From the NCBI RefSeq assembly GCF_033878955.1, contig NZ_CP138858.1, forward strand, positions 2,465,001 through 2,529,000: 64,000 nt of DNA, read 5' to 3'. The DNA comes from Coraliomargarita algicola (lineage in GTDB: Bacteria; Verrucomicrobiota; Verrucomicrobiia; Opitutales; Coraliomargaritaceae). A model generated the notes under the pieces. It was not told the origin of the DNA and searched no databases. It worked only from the letters and a program-made list of their open reading frames with translations. Position numbers and translations under genes: made by a program. Position 1 is the first letter of the stretch; every line of letters starts with the position of its first letter. This document shows, in pieces, positions 8,027 through 17,183 of this stretch.

Positions 8027-8920
8027 TCACAACAATTCAGCATAACCTTCACGAAAGCTCGGGAACTTTGGACGCCAATCCAAAGCCTCCCGGGCTTTTT
8101 TATTACTAATCAATCGATGCGGCATTCGGCCGCCCCGACGCTTCAAGCGCTCAGAGACATTCTCAGGATTAAAAACCGGAGACGATAAACCCAGTGCTTT
8201 GGCCAAATATGTGAGCACTTCAGCCTTAGTCGCTGGCCCATCGTCGGCGATATTATAAATCCCCGCAGGCGCCCCGCCACTAATCACGGCACAAATGGCA
8301 GCCACAATATCTTCTAAGTGGATCATATTGAGCGCATAATCCCCACGCCCGGGGATTTCACCCGCACCATCGCGAATTTGATCCAATAAGTAATGCCGCC
8401 CTGGCCCATAAATACCAGCCAAGCGCAGCACATACCAGTTCGGCAAGAAAGCGGCCTCCGCGAACAAGGCTTCTGATTCAAGAAGCACTTGCCCCGTGGG
8501 AGGCGCGGCACGAGTGTCAGCACTTTCATCGACAGTCGCTCCGCCATCCTGCGGATACACCGAAGTACTACTGGTATAGACATAGCTGCCGATCGACTGC
8601 GACCGGGCCCAGTCCAGAATCGACTGTTGCCCCGCAAGATAAGATTTACGATAGCCCGCCAAGCCGCCGCCCGCAGAGCTCACGCAATTGACCACCGCTT
8701 GATAGCGTCCGCGGACTTGCCCATGCCACTCGGCAGAGTCCAGTTCAGCTTCAATCACCTCCTCCAAGCCCAGCGCACGCAGGCCTGCCGCCTGCTCCGC
8801 ATTACGCGTCAACGCTCCAACCCGCACACCCTGCTGGATCAAATGCCTAGCGAGTGCCGTGCCCACGTAGCCACAGCCAAATATAATTACCGATACAGGG
8901 AGTTGTTGAAAGTGCGCCAT
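8027..8920 (-). CDS. NAD(P)-binding short-chain dehydrogenase/epimerase (YeeZ-like)
   Basis: A 297-residue atypical extended-SDR protein. It starts with a Rossmann dinucleotide-binding strand, VIIFGCGYVGTALARHL (GxGxxG form). It continues with YTSSTSVYPQDGG, where the YPQ segment replaces the usual YxxxK context, and with NMIHLEDIVAAI, typical of the family. I chose ATG at 8920 so that the Rossmann motif lies near the N-terminus; ATG at 8989 would overlap the hemF promoter region. Its substrate is unknown. The stop codon directly abuts the stop of the carboxyltransferase gene on the other strand, and it diverges from hemF across 54 bases. Confidence 0.8.
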   Translation of the reverse strand: MAHFQQLPVSVIIFGCGYVGTALARHLIQQGVRVGALTRNAEQAAGLRALGLEEVIEAELDSAEWHGQVRGRYQAVVNCVSSAGGGLAGYRKSYLAGQQSILDWARSQSIGSYVYTSSTSVYPQDGGATVDESADTRAAPPTGQVLLESEALFAEAAFLPNWYVLRLAGIYGPGRHYLLDQIRDGAGEIPGRGDYALNMIHLEDIVAAICAVISGGAPAGIYNIADDGPATKAEVLTYLAKALGLSSPVFNPENVSERLKRRGGRMPHRLISNKKAREALDWRPKFPSFREGYAELL

Positions 8921-8974
8921 TTTATTTTTCCAGAGCTTGTCGGATGCGTTCGAGTCAGCCAACATTCGCCCCCA

Positions 8975-9901
8975 ATGCAAACCGCACAACCAGAAAAAGT
9001 CCGCGCCTACCTACTCGACCTGCAAGATCGTATCTGCGCCGCGCTGGAAAACGAAGACGGTCAAGCCCGCTTCCAGGAGGATAGCTGGACACGCGAAGAG
9101 GGCGGCGGCGGACGCTCTCGCGTGATGGCCGACGGACAGGTTTTTGAAAAAGCAGGTATCAATTTCTCGGACGTACAAGGCAGTCAACTCCCCGCGTCCG
9201 CCACAGCAAAGCGCCCGCAACTCGCCGGAGCTAGCTTTCGAGCCATGGGTGTATCACTGGTCATACATCCACTCAATCCACACGTGCCAACCACCCACAT
9301 GAACGTGCGCTTCTTTTACGCCGAACCGACAGACGGCGCGCCGATCTGGTGGTTCGGCGGCGGCTTCGACCTGACTCCCTACTATGGCCAACGCGAAGAC
9401 GCAATCCATTGGCACCAGACCGCACGCGCTGCTTGCCAACCCTTCGGCAATGCGCTCTATCCCAAATTTAAACAAATCTGCGACGAGTATTTTTATCTGC
9501 CACACCGCGCAGAGCCGCGCGGCATCGGCGGCATCTTCTTCGACGACTACGCCGAAGGCGGCTTCGAACAAGCCTTCGCCTTTATGCAATCCGTAGGCGA
9601 CCACTTCGTGCCCGCCTACCAGCCCATTGTGGCGCGCCGCAAAGACAGCCCATTCAGCGATGCCCAGCGTCAATTCCAACTCTATCGCCGCGGACGCTAC
9701 GTCGAGTTCAACCTCGTCTATGACCGCGGCACCCACTTCGGACTGCAGTCCAAAGGCCGCACCGAGTCGATCCTCATGTCACTCCCGCCACTCGTCCGCT
9801 GGGACTATGACTGGCACCCCGAGCCCAAGACCCCCGAGGCGGAGCTCTACGATGTCTATCTAAAACCCCAAGACTGGGCCAACCAATCAGTAAATTCCTA
9901 A
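8975..9901 (+). CDS. hemF: oxygen-dependent coproporphyrinogen III oxidase
   Basis: A 308-residue HemF. It converts coproporphyrinogen III to protoporphyrinogen IX by two oxidative decarboxylations using O2, in heme synthesis. Conserved stretches are present: WTREEGGGGRSRVM, THMNVRFFYAEP, WWFGGGFDLTPYY (metal and substrate region), RGIGGIFFDDY, and GRYVEFNLVYDRGT near the C-terminus. The open frame extends far upstream, but family length and the N-terminus MQTAQPEKVRAYL place the start at 8975. hemE follows after 20 bases, so the two late heme genes form one unit. The need for O2 implies at least partly aerobic growth. Confidence 0.96.
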   Translation: MQTAQPEKVRAYLLDLQDRICAALENEDGQARFQEDSWTREEGGGGRSRVMADGQVFEKAGINFSDVQGSQLPASATAKRPQLAGASFRAMGVSLVIHPLNPHVPTTHMNVRFFYAEPTDGAPIWWFGGGFDLTPYYGQREDAIHWHQTARAACQPFGNALYPKFKQICDEYFYLPHRAEPRGIGGIFFDDYAEGGFEQAFAFMQSVGDHFVPAYQPIVARRKDSPFSDAQRQFQLYRRGRYVEFNLVYDRGTHFGLQSKGRTESILMSLPPLVRWDYDWHPEPKTPEAELYDVYLKPQDWANQSVNS

Positions 9902-9920
9902 TTCCCAATTCCTAATTCCA
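9893..9920 (+). repeat. four tandem heptamers AATTCCN at the hemF-hemE junction
   Basis: Four consecutive 7-base units (AATTCCT, AATTCCC, AATTCCT, AATTCCA) run without gaps from just before the hemF stop to one base before the hemE ATG. They fill the whole spacer, leaving no Shine-Dalgarno sequence. The repeat is exact except for the last base of each unit. Confidence 0.9.
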
Positions 9921-9921
9921 A

Positions 9922-10953
9922 ATGACACCACGCCAACGTTTTCTCGCCGCCGCCCACCAACAACCCGTCGACCGTCCACCGATCTGGCTGATGCGCCAGG
10001 CGGGCCGCTACCTTCCCGAGTATCGGGAGTTAAAAGCGCAGCACGACTTTGTCACCATGGTGCGCACGCCCGAGCTAGCCGCAGAGGTCACATTACAACC
10101 GCTGCGCCGCTTCCCTCTCGATGCCGCAATTATCTTTTCCGACATCCTCGTCATCCCGGAAGCTCTGGGGCAAGGCTACCACTTCCGAGATCAGGGCGGG
10201 ATCGGCATGGACTACCTACTCGACACCAAGGCCAAGATCGAAGCACTGGATAATTCTAAAATTGCTGAAAACCTAAAATACGTAGCCGACGCACTCACGC
10301 TGACTCGAAAAAAACTAGGCGAAGACACCGCCCTACTCGGCTTCTGCGGCTCTCCATGGACGCTGGCTTGCTACATGATCGAAGGCGGCTCCGCCAAAGA
10401 CTTTATAAAAATCAAACAACTCGCTTGGGGGCAACCCGAGCTTTTTGAACTGCTGATGCAGAAACTCACCGATGCCATCGTCGAATATTTGCACATGCAG
10501 ATCGATGCCGGTGCCGATGCACTACAGATCTTCGATTCCTGGGGAGCCATCTGCCCCGCCACTCACTACGAGGCTTGGTCCCTGCGCTGGGTTCACCATA
10601 TTATCAACAAGCTAAAAGACCGCGTGCCCGTAATTCTCTATGCCAAAGGCATGGGCCACAAAGCCCCCGACCTCATGCATACCGGCGCCAAAGTCATTAG
10701 CCTGGACTGGACGATGAACCTACGCCGCATGCGCCAAAGCATCGGTCACGGAGCTGCGGTGCAAGGTAACCTCGACCCCATCACACTGACCACGACGCCC
10801 GAGATCACCCAAGTCGAAGCGAAACGCGTACTCGACGAAGCTGGCAAAATGCCTGGTTTCATCTTCAACCTAGGCCATGGCATGGTTCCCAGCGCCAAGA
10901 TCGAATGCGTGGAAGCCTTGATGGAAGTCGTGACCGGACAGAAAAACGCGTAG
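9922..10953 (+). CDS. hemE: uroporphyrinogen decarboxylase
   Basis: A 343-residue HemE that decarboxylates the four acetate side chains of uroporphyrinogen III to give coproporphyrinogen III, the substrate (via protoporphyrinogen) of the neighbouring HemF step. The signature PIWLMRQAGRYLPEYRELK is near the N-terminus, with DIFSDI-like AAIIFSDILVIPEALG after it, then GFCGSPWTLACYMIEGG, QIFDSWGAI, and the C-terminal FNLGHGMVP. Length is standard. The start codon follows a heptamer repeat instead of a ribosome-binding site, so translation may be coupled to hemF. Confidence 0.97.
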   Translation: MTPRQRFLAAAHQQPVDRPPIWLMRQAGRYLPEYRELKAQHDFVTMVRTPELAAEVTLQPLRRFPLDAAIIFSDILVIPEALGQGYHFRDQGGIGMDYLLDTKAKIEALDNSKIAENLKYVADALTLTRKKLGEDTALLGFCGSPWTLACYMIEGGSAKDFIKIKQLAWGQPELFELLMQKLTDAIVEYLHMQIDAGADALQIFDSWGAICPATHYEAWSLRWVHHIINKLKDRVPVILYAKGMGHKAPDLMHTGAKVISLDWTMNLRRMRQSIGHGAAVQGNLDPITLTTTPEITQVEAKRVLDEAGKMPGFIFNLGHGMVPSAKIECVEALMEVVTGQKNA

Positions 10954-11091
10954 TGAGCTGGGCTCAGCCACCTCACAGTATCGGACAGCTGCGACCAAAC
11001 GACGCTCGTGCTCGCGCGCCAGTGTTGCAAACGAACTCAGCGAGATTCTCGAATGATCCTGATAGTAAGAATAGTCAGATGCCAGAGATGA

Positions 11092-11901
11092 CTACTTCTT
11101 CGTCAACGCGCCGCCTTCCAGCAGCATGCCCATCTTGGCGCGCAGCGAAGTGGCAATGGCCTGATCATCGGCAGGGTTCTCAGCGATACAATTGACAATC
11201 GCACTGCCCACAACGACGCCATCGGCGGCTTGAGCAACGGTGCGCACGTGGTCAGCATTCGAGATACCAAAGCCCACGACAACCGGTAGGTCGGTATGCT
11301 TTTTAATTTGAGCCACATTGGCTTGAATACTTTCAGACATCGAAGCCTGCTCCCCCGTTACGCCCTCGCGGGAAACATAATAAACAAATCCCGTCGTCGC
11401 CTTACAAATAATTTCCAAACGTGAATCAGGCGTCGTCGGTGCAACAATAAAGACAGTCTGTATAGCATGCTTCGCGCACGCTTCCAAGTGCTCCCCCGCT
11501 TCTTCGGGCGGCAAATCGAGGGTCAAAATACCATCCACCCCCGCCGCTTTGGCGCGCTCCGCGTAAGCCTGACTCCCTTGCGCAAAGACCAAGTTATAGT
11601 AAGTATAAAAAATGATCGGCACCTCGCTGAACTCGCGAATGGCACGCACTAAATCAAGCACACGCTCGCTATTGGAGCCACTTTCAAGCGCACGTTGTGC
11701 CGCCAGCTGATTCGTCAGCCCATCGGCGAGTGGGTCGGAAAAAGGCACCCCAAGCTCTAACACATCCACTCCGGACTCGATCACGGCACGGCAGGCAGCC
11801 AGCGAGCCCTCAAAATTGGGATCCCCCGCACATAGATATCCGACAAAGGCGGCACGATTCTCTGCGCGGGCTTGAGCAAAAGCTTTTTCAATTCGGTTCA
11901 T
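11092..11901 (-). CDS. trpA: tryptophan synthase alpha chain
   Basis: A 269-residue TrpA, which cleaves indole-3-glycerol phosphate to indole and glyceraldehyde 3-phosphate for channelling to TrpB. Catalytic Glu is in LELGVPFSDPLADG, preceded by FVGYLCAGDPNFEGS. Catalytic Asp is in VDGILTLDLPPEE. The phosphate-binding ends VGFGISNADHVR and DGVVVGSAIV are present. I place the start at 11901 by family N-terminus (MNRIEKAF); the longer frame to 11994 adds a non-homologous stretch. trpB is not adjacent, which is unusual. The leader carries a tandem TGGAAAG pair (11926-11939, plus-strand sense) and no ribosome site. It is convergent with hemE. Confidence 0.95.
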   Translation of the reverse strand: MNRIEKAFAQARAENRAAFVGYLCAGDPNFEGSLAACRAVIESGVDVLELGVPFSDPLADGLTNQLAAQRALESGSNSERVLDLVRAIREFSEVPIIFYTYYNLVFAQGSQAYAERAKAAGVDGILTLDLPPEEAGEHLEACAKHAIQTVFIVAPTTPDSRLEIICKATTGFVYYVSREGVTGEQASMSESIQANVAQIKKHTDLPVVVGFGISNADHVRTVAQAADGVVVGSAIVNCIAENPADDQAIATSLRAKMGMLLEGGALTKK

Positions 11902-12029
11902 AGAAAGATATGAAGGTATGAAACTTGGAAAGTGGAAAGGTAAAACTGAAGCTAGGCGACAAAGTCTCTCACACGGGTAGCCCCGCATCCTCACCTACGA
12001 CACCAAGCACAGCAAAGCGCCAACAAGCG

Positions 12030-13388
12030 CTAACTATTCCGAATCAGCGCTTTCTCAATCAACGGCAGCATCTTACCATGACGGAAGAGTGTCACCTGCC
12101 CAGTGCTTCCAGAAACCACAATGCAGAGGCAATCAATCGCTTGCGTGATCGAGGCCGCAGCGGCATGCCGACTACCTAAGCCACTGTGCAACTCGTGGGT
12201 GTAATCCGGCGCATGAATCAAGGAGCCTGCTGAAATGAGCACGCCATCTCCTCGTATGATGAATGCCCCATCAATCGAAGAAAGCTCCTTAACAGTCTCA
12301 TCCATAAATGGGTTGAGAATATTGCGGTCCTCATCCTTATAACCATAAAACGGATTGAGAATCAACGGCTTGGTGTACTGTGAGATCTGCTCCGCGTTGC
12401 CCAAGGCAAACAAGCACCCCACCGGATGCCCCTCGCGCCCCTCGACGGCTAACTCTGTCGCAATCGCCAACACACGCTCGATCACTTCAGGTTTCACACT
12501 AGCGGGCAACATATCCGACTTACTCGCCAACATGGTGTCAAACTCACGTTCAACATCCACAACAGTGATACTATCAAACTGGTTACTCTGCGGCAGTCCG
12601 CCGATACAACACAGACGATCCTGACTGGAAAAAATCCCCCGCGTGAGCCCGATCAAGACAGCGCTGCGTAATTGCGAGAAGCGGTGATTACTATACGAAC
12701 GAATCGGAATCACCGCATCGATTTCTTCGCGCTCGGTCGCAGCATCCGAAGTACCATGTGCGATCAACACCGTCTTAAAACCTTTAAATACCTTCCCCAC
12801 TTCCACGCCACCGCCAAAAGTATCCGCGAAAACGAGCACAGACGTACATTGCGCCCCCTTGGCAATCTTAGCGGCTTCACGTAAAATTAGGTTATTAAAA
12901 CGATTATGCCGACGACGTGGCTGACTCTCCTCCCCCGCAAAGACCTGCTTTAACTCTTTGCGAAAATCCGACAACTTCTCGGCCGCCCGCAGCCGATCCA
13001 TGTGCCCCTTATCCTGAAAGACCCGAGCCAGTGATGCCAGACTGTAAAGGTAACTGCGCGCATTCTCAGAAGCGAGCAGCAAAAAAATGTAACGAATATC
13101 CTGATACTCCGAATGCCCATCGTAGGCGAGCCCATTCGCACAACGGCCCACAGCAACCATATATGGGCGCTTCATATTGACCCGCGCGTGCGGCAGACAC
13201 ACACCATGCCCCAGATACGTCGTCATCTGACGCTCACGATCCAACAGGTCCGCAACCAAGCCCTTCTTAGTCAAGCCACGCTCCTTAGTCACATCGCAGA
13301 CTTCGATTAATTCAGATACAGCGCTTTCAAAGTCCGTGCTTTTGAGGTCGATCACACGGGATTGGGCGATGTATCGGTCGATGCGCAT
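12030..13388 (-). CDS. PTS-IIA-like / PK-C-like / diadenylate cyclase fusion protein
   Basis: A 452-residue soluble protein with three parts. Residues 1-150 resemble PTS fructose-type EIIA, with the phosphorylatable His in GVCLPHARV (His67). Residues 165-330 look like an alpha/beta domain of the pyruvate-kinase C-terminal type (VLVFADTFGGGVEVGKVF, TVLIAHG, VIPIRSYS). Residues 340-452 are a DisA_N (DAC) domain with the DGAFIIRGDG motif (about 371) and GLGSRHAAAASI (about 403), followed by VVSGSTGQVTLFRHG. DAC domains join two ATP into cyclic di-AMP. The RHR motif reads RHA here. This suggests c-di-AMP synthesis tuned by a PTS-like phosphorelay signal, which is inference. Confidence 0.85.
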   Translation of the reverse strand: MRIDRYIAQSRVIDLKSTDFESAVSELIEVCDVTKERGLTKKGLVADLLDRERQMTTYLGHGVCLPHARVNMKRPYMVAVGRCANGLAYDGHSEYQDIRYIFLLLASENARSYLYSLASLARVFQDKGHMDRLRAAEKLSDFRKELKQVFAGEESQPRRRHNRFNNLILREAAKIAKGAQCTSVLVFADTFGGGVEVGKVFKGFKTVLIAHGTSDAATEREEIDAVIPIRSYSNHRFSQLRSAVLIGLTRGIFSSQDRLCCIGGLPQSNQFDSITVVDVEREFDTMLASKSDMLPASVKPEVIERVLAIATELAVEGREGHPVGCLFALGNAEQISQYTKPLILNPFYGYKDEDRNILNPFMDETVKELSSIDGAFIIRGDGVLISAGSLIHAPDYTHELHSGLGSRHAAAASITQAIDCLCIVVSGSTGQVTLFRHGKMLPLIEKALIRNS

Positions 13389-13490
13389 GTAGGCGTGGCG
13401 GAGTTTCTAGGGTGACTTGTTCAAGTCGTTAAGCCACTATTTATGCGCGAGATAGAAAATCTAGCAACTATCAACTGCATTTTTGAACAA

Positions 13491-13865
13491 TTATTGCTCC
13501 CACTCGATCGCACCTTTTTTCAATTCGTAGAAAAGACCTAACACGAGCACAAAGAGGAAGAAAAAGACCGGTAATACGATTGGCAAATTAGCAGAAAGAA
13601 ACTCCCGAAAGGTTAATACCCACGGAAACAAGAAGACGACTTCGATATCAAACAAGATAAAGAGCATCGCAGTCACGTAGAACTTAATCGCAAATGGAGC
13701 ATGCCCCGAGCCCTCAGCGAGCATGCCGCACTCATAAGGCGTATTCTTAATCGCGGTGTCTGTTCCGCGCTGCCCGAAGATATGCGACGCAATAATGACA
13801 AACGCGCCAATTCCGGCAGCGATTAAAATTTGAACAAGGATCGGATAATAGTCCGCGATTTGCAT
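13491..13865 (-). CDS. nuoA: NADH-quinone oxidoreductase subunit A
   Basis: A 124-residue membrane protein with three helices (about residues 8-28, 58-80, 88-110). Family hallmarks are NTPYECGM in the first loop, FAIKFYVTAMLFILFDIEVVFLFPW in the second helix, and an ELKKGAIEWEQ tail. It is part of the membrane arm of complex I. The start MQIADYYPIL (13865) matches the family; an ATG five codons upstream is the alternative. nuoB-N are not next to it: the gene stands alone between the DAC fusion gene and a DUF362-like gene, so the complex I genes are dispersed in this organism. Confidence 0.95.
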   Translation of the reverse strand: MQIADYYPILVQILIAAGIGAFVIIASHIFGQRGTDTAIKNTPYECGMLAEGSGHAPFAIKFYVTAMLFILFDIEVVFLFPWVLTFREFLSANLPIVLPVFFFLFVLVLGLFYELKKGAIEWEQ

Positions 13866-13953
13866 AGTAAAAAGAAGCAAGTCTGCTTTAGCTCAGAATT
13901 CAAGGTGTTTCTACACGGAATCGAAGAAAGTCAGCCCCAAATGGCCCCATGCC

Positions 13954-15162
13954 CTACCAGGGCGTCACACGTCGCAACCATGACTGCTTTTCAACGACCG
14001 GCTCGGGGGCCGGCTGCACGACGGGCTTTGGCTTTACACGCACTCCCTCCTCAGGCAGCGACAGCTTTTGAACATGTATCCGATCCGGATCAAACTCCCC
14101 CAGCCCAAGACTCGCCGCGAAAGGCAACTGCCGCGGCACAGGCTCGATCTCCGAAAACCCCTCAAGCACTCGCATCGTATTGATCCGGTCATAAAGCAAG
14201 CGATCCAGCGCGACCGGGTCGCTACTCATCCATAAACGCGGCTCGGAACGCGTGTAGATGGAATTGAAAAAGGGGCCTGCGATAAACTGATAGCGCTCCA
14301 AAGACACGAAGTTCAAAATCAGCCGTTCCTCCAGTTCGGGAATCGCGGCAATCTCGGCCACCGCCGCGGATGCCGTCGCTTGATTGACCAAGAAACGGCG
14401 ACTATTACTCACATTCCAAAGCGTCGCATTGGCAAGAACGCCGTCGATCCCCAGCGCGGGATCATCGACGCCGACCGCTAAATTAATCCAAAAGTCGACC
14501 TCAAACAACAAGGGCTTAGGCAAATAACTTTTGCGCCCCTGCGCCCCCTCGGCAAGCTCGGTGGCACGACGTGTCTCGGAGATCAACTGCGGCTCCTGCT
14601 GCAACGCGGGCGGCAACGGACTATCATAAAACCATTCAGGATCATAGTATTGCTCAGAGTCCAAAGCCAATACTGGACTCCCTTCAAACTGCGCGGCCGA
14701 CTCACTCAATGGCGGCATCACCCCCGCCTCTCGCAGATCATAGGCGGAGTAATCGACAATCAGAATCGCTCGCCGCTCATAGCCACGAGCTTCTAAAGCT
14801 TCCACCAAGGCGCGAATCAACTGCAGTGGCGTCCCCAGTCCGGCGCGCCCGCGCGTATTAACTTTAAGAGCCACCTGGCCCCGCTCGCCAGGCTGCAGCA
14901 CTTGCCCCACCTCACGCTCATAAGCGGCCAACAATCGATCCACCTCTGTATAATATAAGCTTCCACTCGCCAGCGGCGACTCCCAGACCAGCCCCAATGG
15001 CGCACGCGGCACCAAAGCTGCCGTGGCAGAACTCCCCAGAAAAAGTCCCCACACAATCAACAGCAAAATGCGGAACCACTTTTGAGCGAAATTGACTAAT
15101 CCACCTTGGGATGGCGCACAAATCGCGCCTCCAGCGCAATGATACGCCCGCCGCCTATCCAC
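13954..15162 (-). CDS. secreted DUF362-like protein
   Basis: A 402-residue protein if started at GTG 15162; an ATG at 15366 would overlap the divergent lipoprotein gene and gives an odd N-terminus. A signal peptide follows (FRILLLIVWGLFLGSSATAA). The mature part resembles DUF362: ALKVNTRGRAGLGTP, a Rossmann-like LVEALEARGYERRAILIVDYSAYDLREAG, DFWINLAVGVDDPALGIDGVLANATLWN, and a late SSDPVALDRLLYDRI. DUF362 proteins are poorly characterised and often lie near Fe-S functions; no CxxC cluster is present here. The C-terminus is Pro/Lys-rich. Function unknown; family assignment is moderate. Confidence 0.65.
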   Translation of the reverse strand: MDRRRAYHCAGGAICAPSQGGLVNFAQKWFRILLLIVWGLFLGSSATAALVPRAPLGLVWESPLASGSLYYTEVDRLLAAYEREVGQVLQPGERGQVALKVNTRGRAGLGTPLQLIRALVEALEARGYERRAILIVDYSAYDLREAGVMPPLSESAAQFEGSPVLALDSEQYYDPEWFYDSPLPPALQQEPQLISETRRATELAEGAQGRKSYLPKPLLFEVDFWINLAVGVDDPALGIDGVLANATLWNVSNSRRFLVNQATASAAVAEIAAIPELEERLILNFVSLERYQFIAGPFFNSIYTRSEPRLWMSSDPVALDRLLYDRINTMRVLEGFSEIEPVPRQLPFAASLGLGEFDPDRIHVQKLSLPEEGVRVKPKPVVQPAPEPVVEKQSWLRRVTPW

Positions 15163-15247
15163 TTGACAGCTATAAAGCGGAAACGAGAGTAGACGCTTCG
15201 TCGTTTTGTTGCTAAATGCACTCACAAACCGAACACAATTCCCGCAC

Positions 15248-17122
15248 ATGTTAAAAGCAAACTTCAAAAGCGTATTCTTCATTACACTGGTCACGACCTT
15301 CACTTTACTGATTGGTTGCAGTAGTCCTGAAGAAAAAAAGGCCGCGCAAATCAAAGAAGCCCTCACCCTCTCTGCGGCTGGCTCGAACGCCGAAGCTTTG
15401 GAAATTCTCGAAAACCTCGCAACACTCTACCCCAACGATCTCGAAATCCTCAACTCCATCGGTCAGATCTACACCGCACAAGGCGACCCCACGATGGCCG
15501 CCTTCTTCCTCGAGCAGGCCTACCTACAGTCACCTGACGATACCGAGCTACTTTTCAAAACCTACCAGAGTCTGGAAGCAGCCAATCAACCTGCCGCTCA
15601 CTTACTAGAGAAACTCTCGACCCAAGCCCCCGAAGCCATGACACCCGAGCTCTGGGTGCGTCTCGGTCAAACCCGCCAGGCAGAAAACAAAGTACAGTCC
15701 GCACTCGACGCCTACCTAAAGGGAGTCGATCCCGAAAAGAAAAAGCCAGCCCCTGAAACCGCAGCTTCCATCGGCCAACTCTTTGTCAAAGCGGGCAATC
15801 TACCACTCGCGGAATCGTGGCTAAAAATCGCCGCCGACAATGACGACCCCAACGCCTTAACCGCTCTCTTCGCGCTACTGGAAATCAACCTGCGCCAAAA
15901 AGACTGGGTCGATGCCGAAGCCACCATCGCTCAACTCGACAAACAATTTCCCGGCGCTGTGGAAGCCAGCCAATGGAACCAAGCACGACAGGAACTCATC
16001 CGCTGGCGCAAAGCACAGAACGAGATGAAGGCCAAACTCGCGCAAGCCGAAGCCGAGAAGAAAGCCGCCCAAGCCGCAGCAGAAAGAGCCGCCGCCGAAC
16101 AAAAAGCTAAAGCCGAACAAGCCGCAGCGGCTGCAAAAGCGGCCGCCGAAAAAGCGAAAGCCGAAGAAGTAGCAAAAGAAACTCCGGCAAACGCCTCCGA
16201 ATTAGCTCAAACTACCAGCGATACGCCTAAGACTACGACGCCAACAAGCGACAACGAGCCGGCGGTAACAACTGGAGGCAAGGCGCAAATCATCGCCGAC
16301 CTCGAAGCAGCCGAAGCGATGGCCAATGCCCCCGCAATCGAGGGCGAAATGCCCGTCGACATCGACCCCGACATCACCGTGATCGATGCCTCAGAAAACA
16401 ACAATCTGCCCATAGCCTTCAACCCCGCGATAGCGATCGAACCCGCCGACCCGGAAATCACTTTCGAAGTCGACTACGACCAGGCCACCAGCACCGGAGG
16501 TACCAACTATAGCATCGCTCCCATCGCGCCGGCAGACCCCATTACGCCAGCTGACCCTATTACGCCACAAACAGTCGAAGCGCCGATCGAAATCGAGGCC
16601 TTCCCCACCAGCGAACCCAAAGAGACATCAGTCGCCCCCATCCGCCCCAGCGAACGCCCTCGCACCATCGAAGAACTCATGGCCGACGCGGAGACCGCCA
16701 CATTGGACCGCGACTTCAAATCCGCCATCCGTAAATACTGGGCAGCCATCAGCATTGCAAACAACAGGGCAGACGTCTGGAACCTGCTCTCCCGTTCCTA
16801 CCTAGTCGACGGACAACTCAAAAACGCCGAAACCACAGCACTCGAAGCGGTTCGCCTAGAGCCACGTGAAGTCGCCTACACGCTCGATTACCTGCGTGTC
16901 GCGCAACGCTCCAAAGAACCCAGCGAATTCCTAGCTGAGCTCGAAACTGCCTTCGACCGCTTCCCCACCAGCCCGGAAATCACGCTCTCACTCGCCCGGG
17001 GCCACGAACGCATATCCAAAGACCTCCCCACTGCACGCAACCTATACCTACGTTTCATCGACACCGCCCCCAACCATCCGCTCGTCCCCGAGGCACGTGC
17101 AGCAGTCGCTCGTCTCCGTTAG
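15248..17122 (+). CDS. TPR-repeat lipoprotein
   Basis: A 624-residue lipoprotein. The signal peptide MLKANFKSVFFITLVTTFT ends in lipobox LIGC (Cys22-23 region). Residues 25-230 hold TPR units (AEALEILENLATLYPNDLEIL, AFFLEQAYLQSPDDTELL). Next comes an Ala/Lys/Glu-rich coiled coil (about 250-330), then a long acidic Pro/Thr-rich linker with a repeated PADPITPADPIT. A second TPR block (about 490-624) contains SAIRKYWAAISIANNRADVWNLLSRSYL. I chose ATG at 15248 because it opens the signal peptide directly. It lies upstream of dnaG and may share its transcript. A periplasmic scaffold role is inferred. Confidence 0.85.
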   Translation: MLKANFKSVFFITLVTTFTLLIGCSSPEEKKAAQIKEALTLSAAGSNAEALEILENLATLYPNDLEILNSIGQIYTAQGDPTMAAFFLEQAYLQSPDDTELLFKTYQSLEAANQPAAHLLEKLSTQAPEAMTPELWVRLGQTRQAENKVQSALDAYLKGVDPEKKKPAPETAASIGQLFVKAGNLPLAESWLKIAADNDDPNALTALFALLEINLRQKDWVDAEATIAQLDKQFPGAVEASQWNQARQELIRWRKAQNEMKAKLAQAEAEKKAAQAAAERAAAEQKAKAEQAAAAAKAAAEKAKAEEVAKETPANASELAQTTSDTPKTTTPTSDNEPAVTTGGKAQIIADLEAAEAMANAPAIEGEMPVDIDPDITVIDASENNNLPIAFNPAIAIEPADPEITFEVDYDQATSTGGTNYSIAPIAPADPITPADPITPQTVEAPIEIEAFPTSEPKETSVAPIRPSERPRTIEELMADAETATLDRDFKSAIRKYWAAISIANNRADVWNLLSRSYLVDGQLKNAETTALEAVRLEPREVAYTLDYLRVAQRSKEPSEFLAELETAFDRFPTSPEITLSLARGHERISKDLPTARNLYLRFIDTAPNHPLVPEARAAVARLR

Positions 17123-17183
17123 TCTCACTCTCACTCTTATCAATCACTCTAATCACCGCGCATAGCGTAATTATTCAAAACCC

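Noticed and set aside
8489..8974. Upstream extension of hemF by 162 codons
   Set aside because: Overlaps the SDR gene in antisense and has no similarity to HemF; the family start is at 8975.
16510..16570. PADPITPADPIT repeat in the TPR lipoprotein as a possible phase-variable tract
   Set aside because: Repeat units are multiples of three and few; an ordinary flexible linker is the simpler reading.
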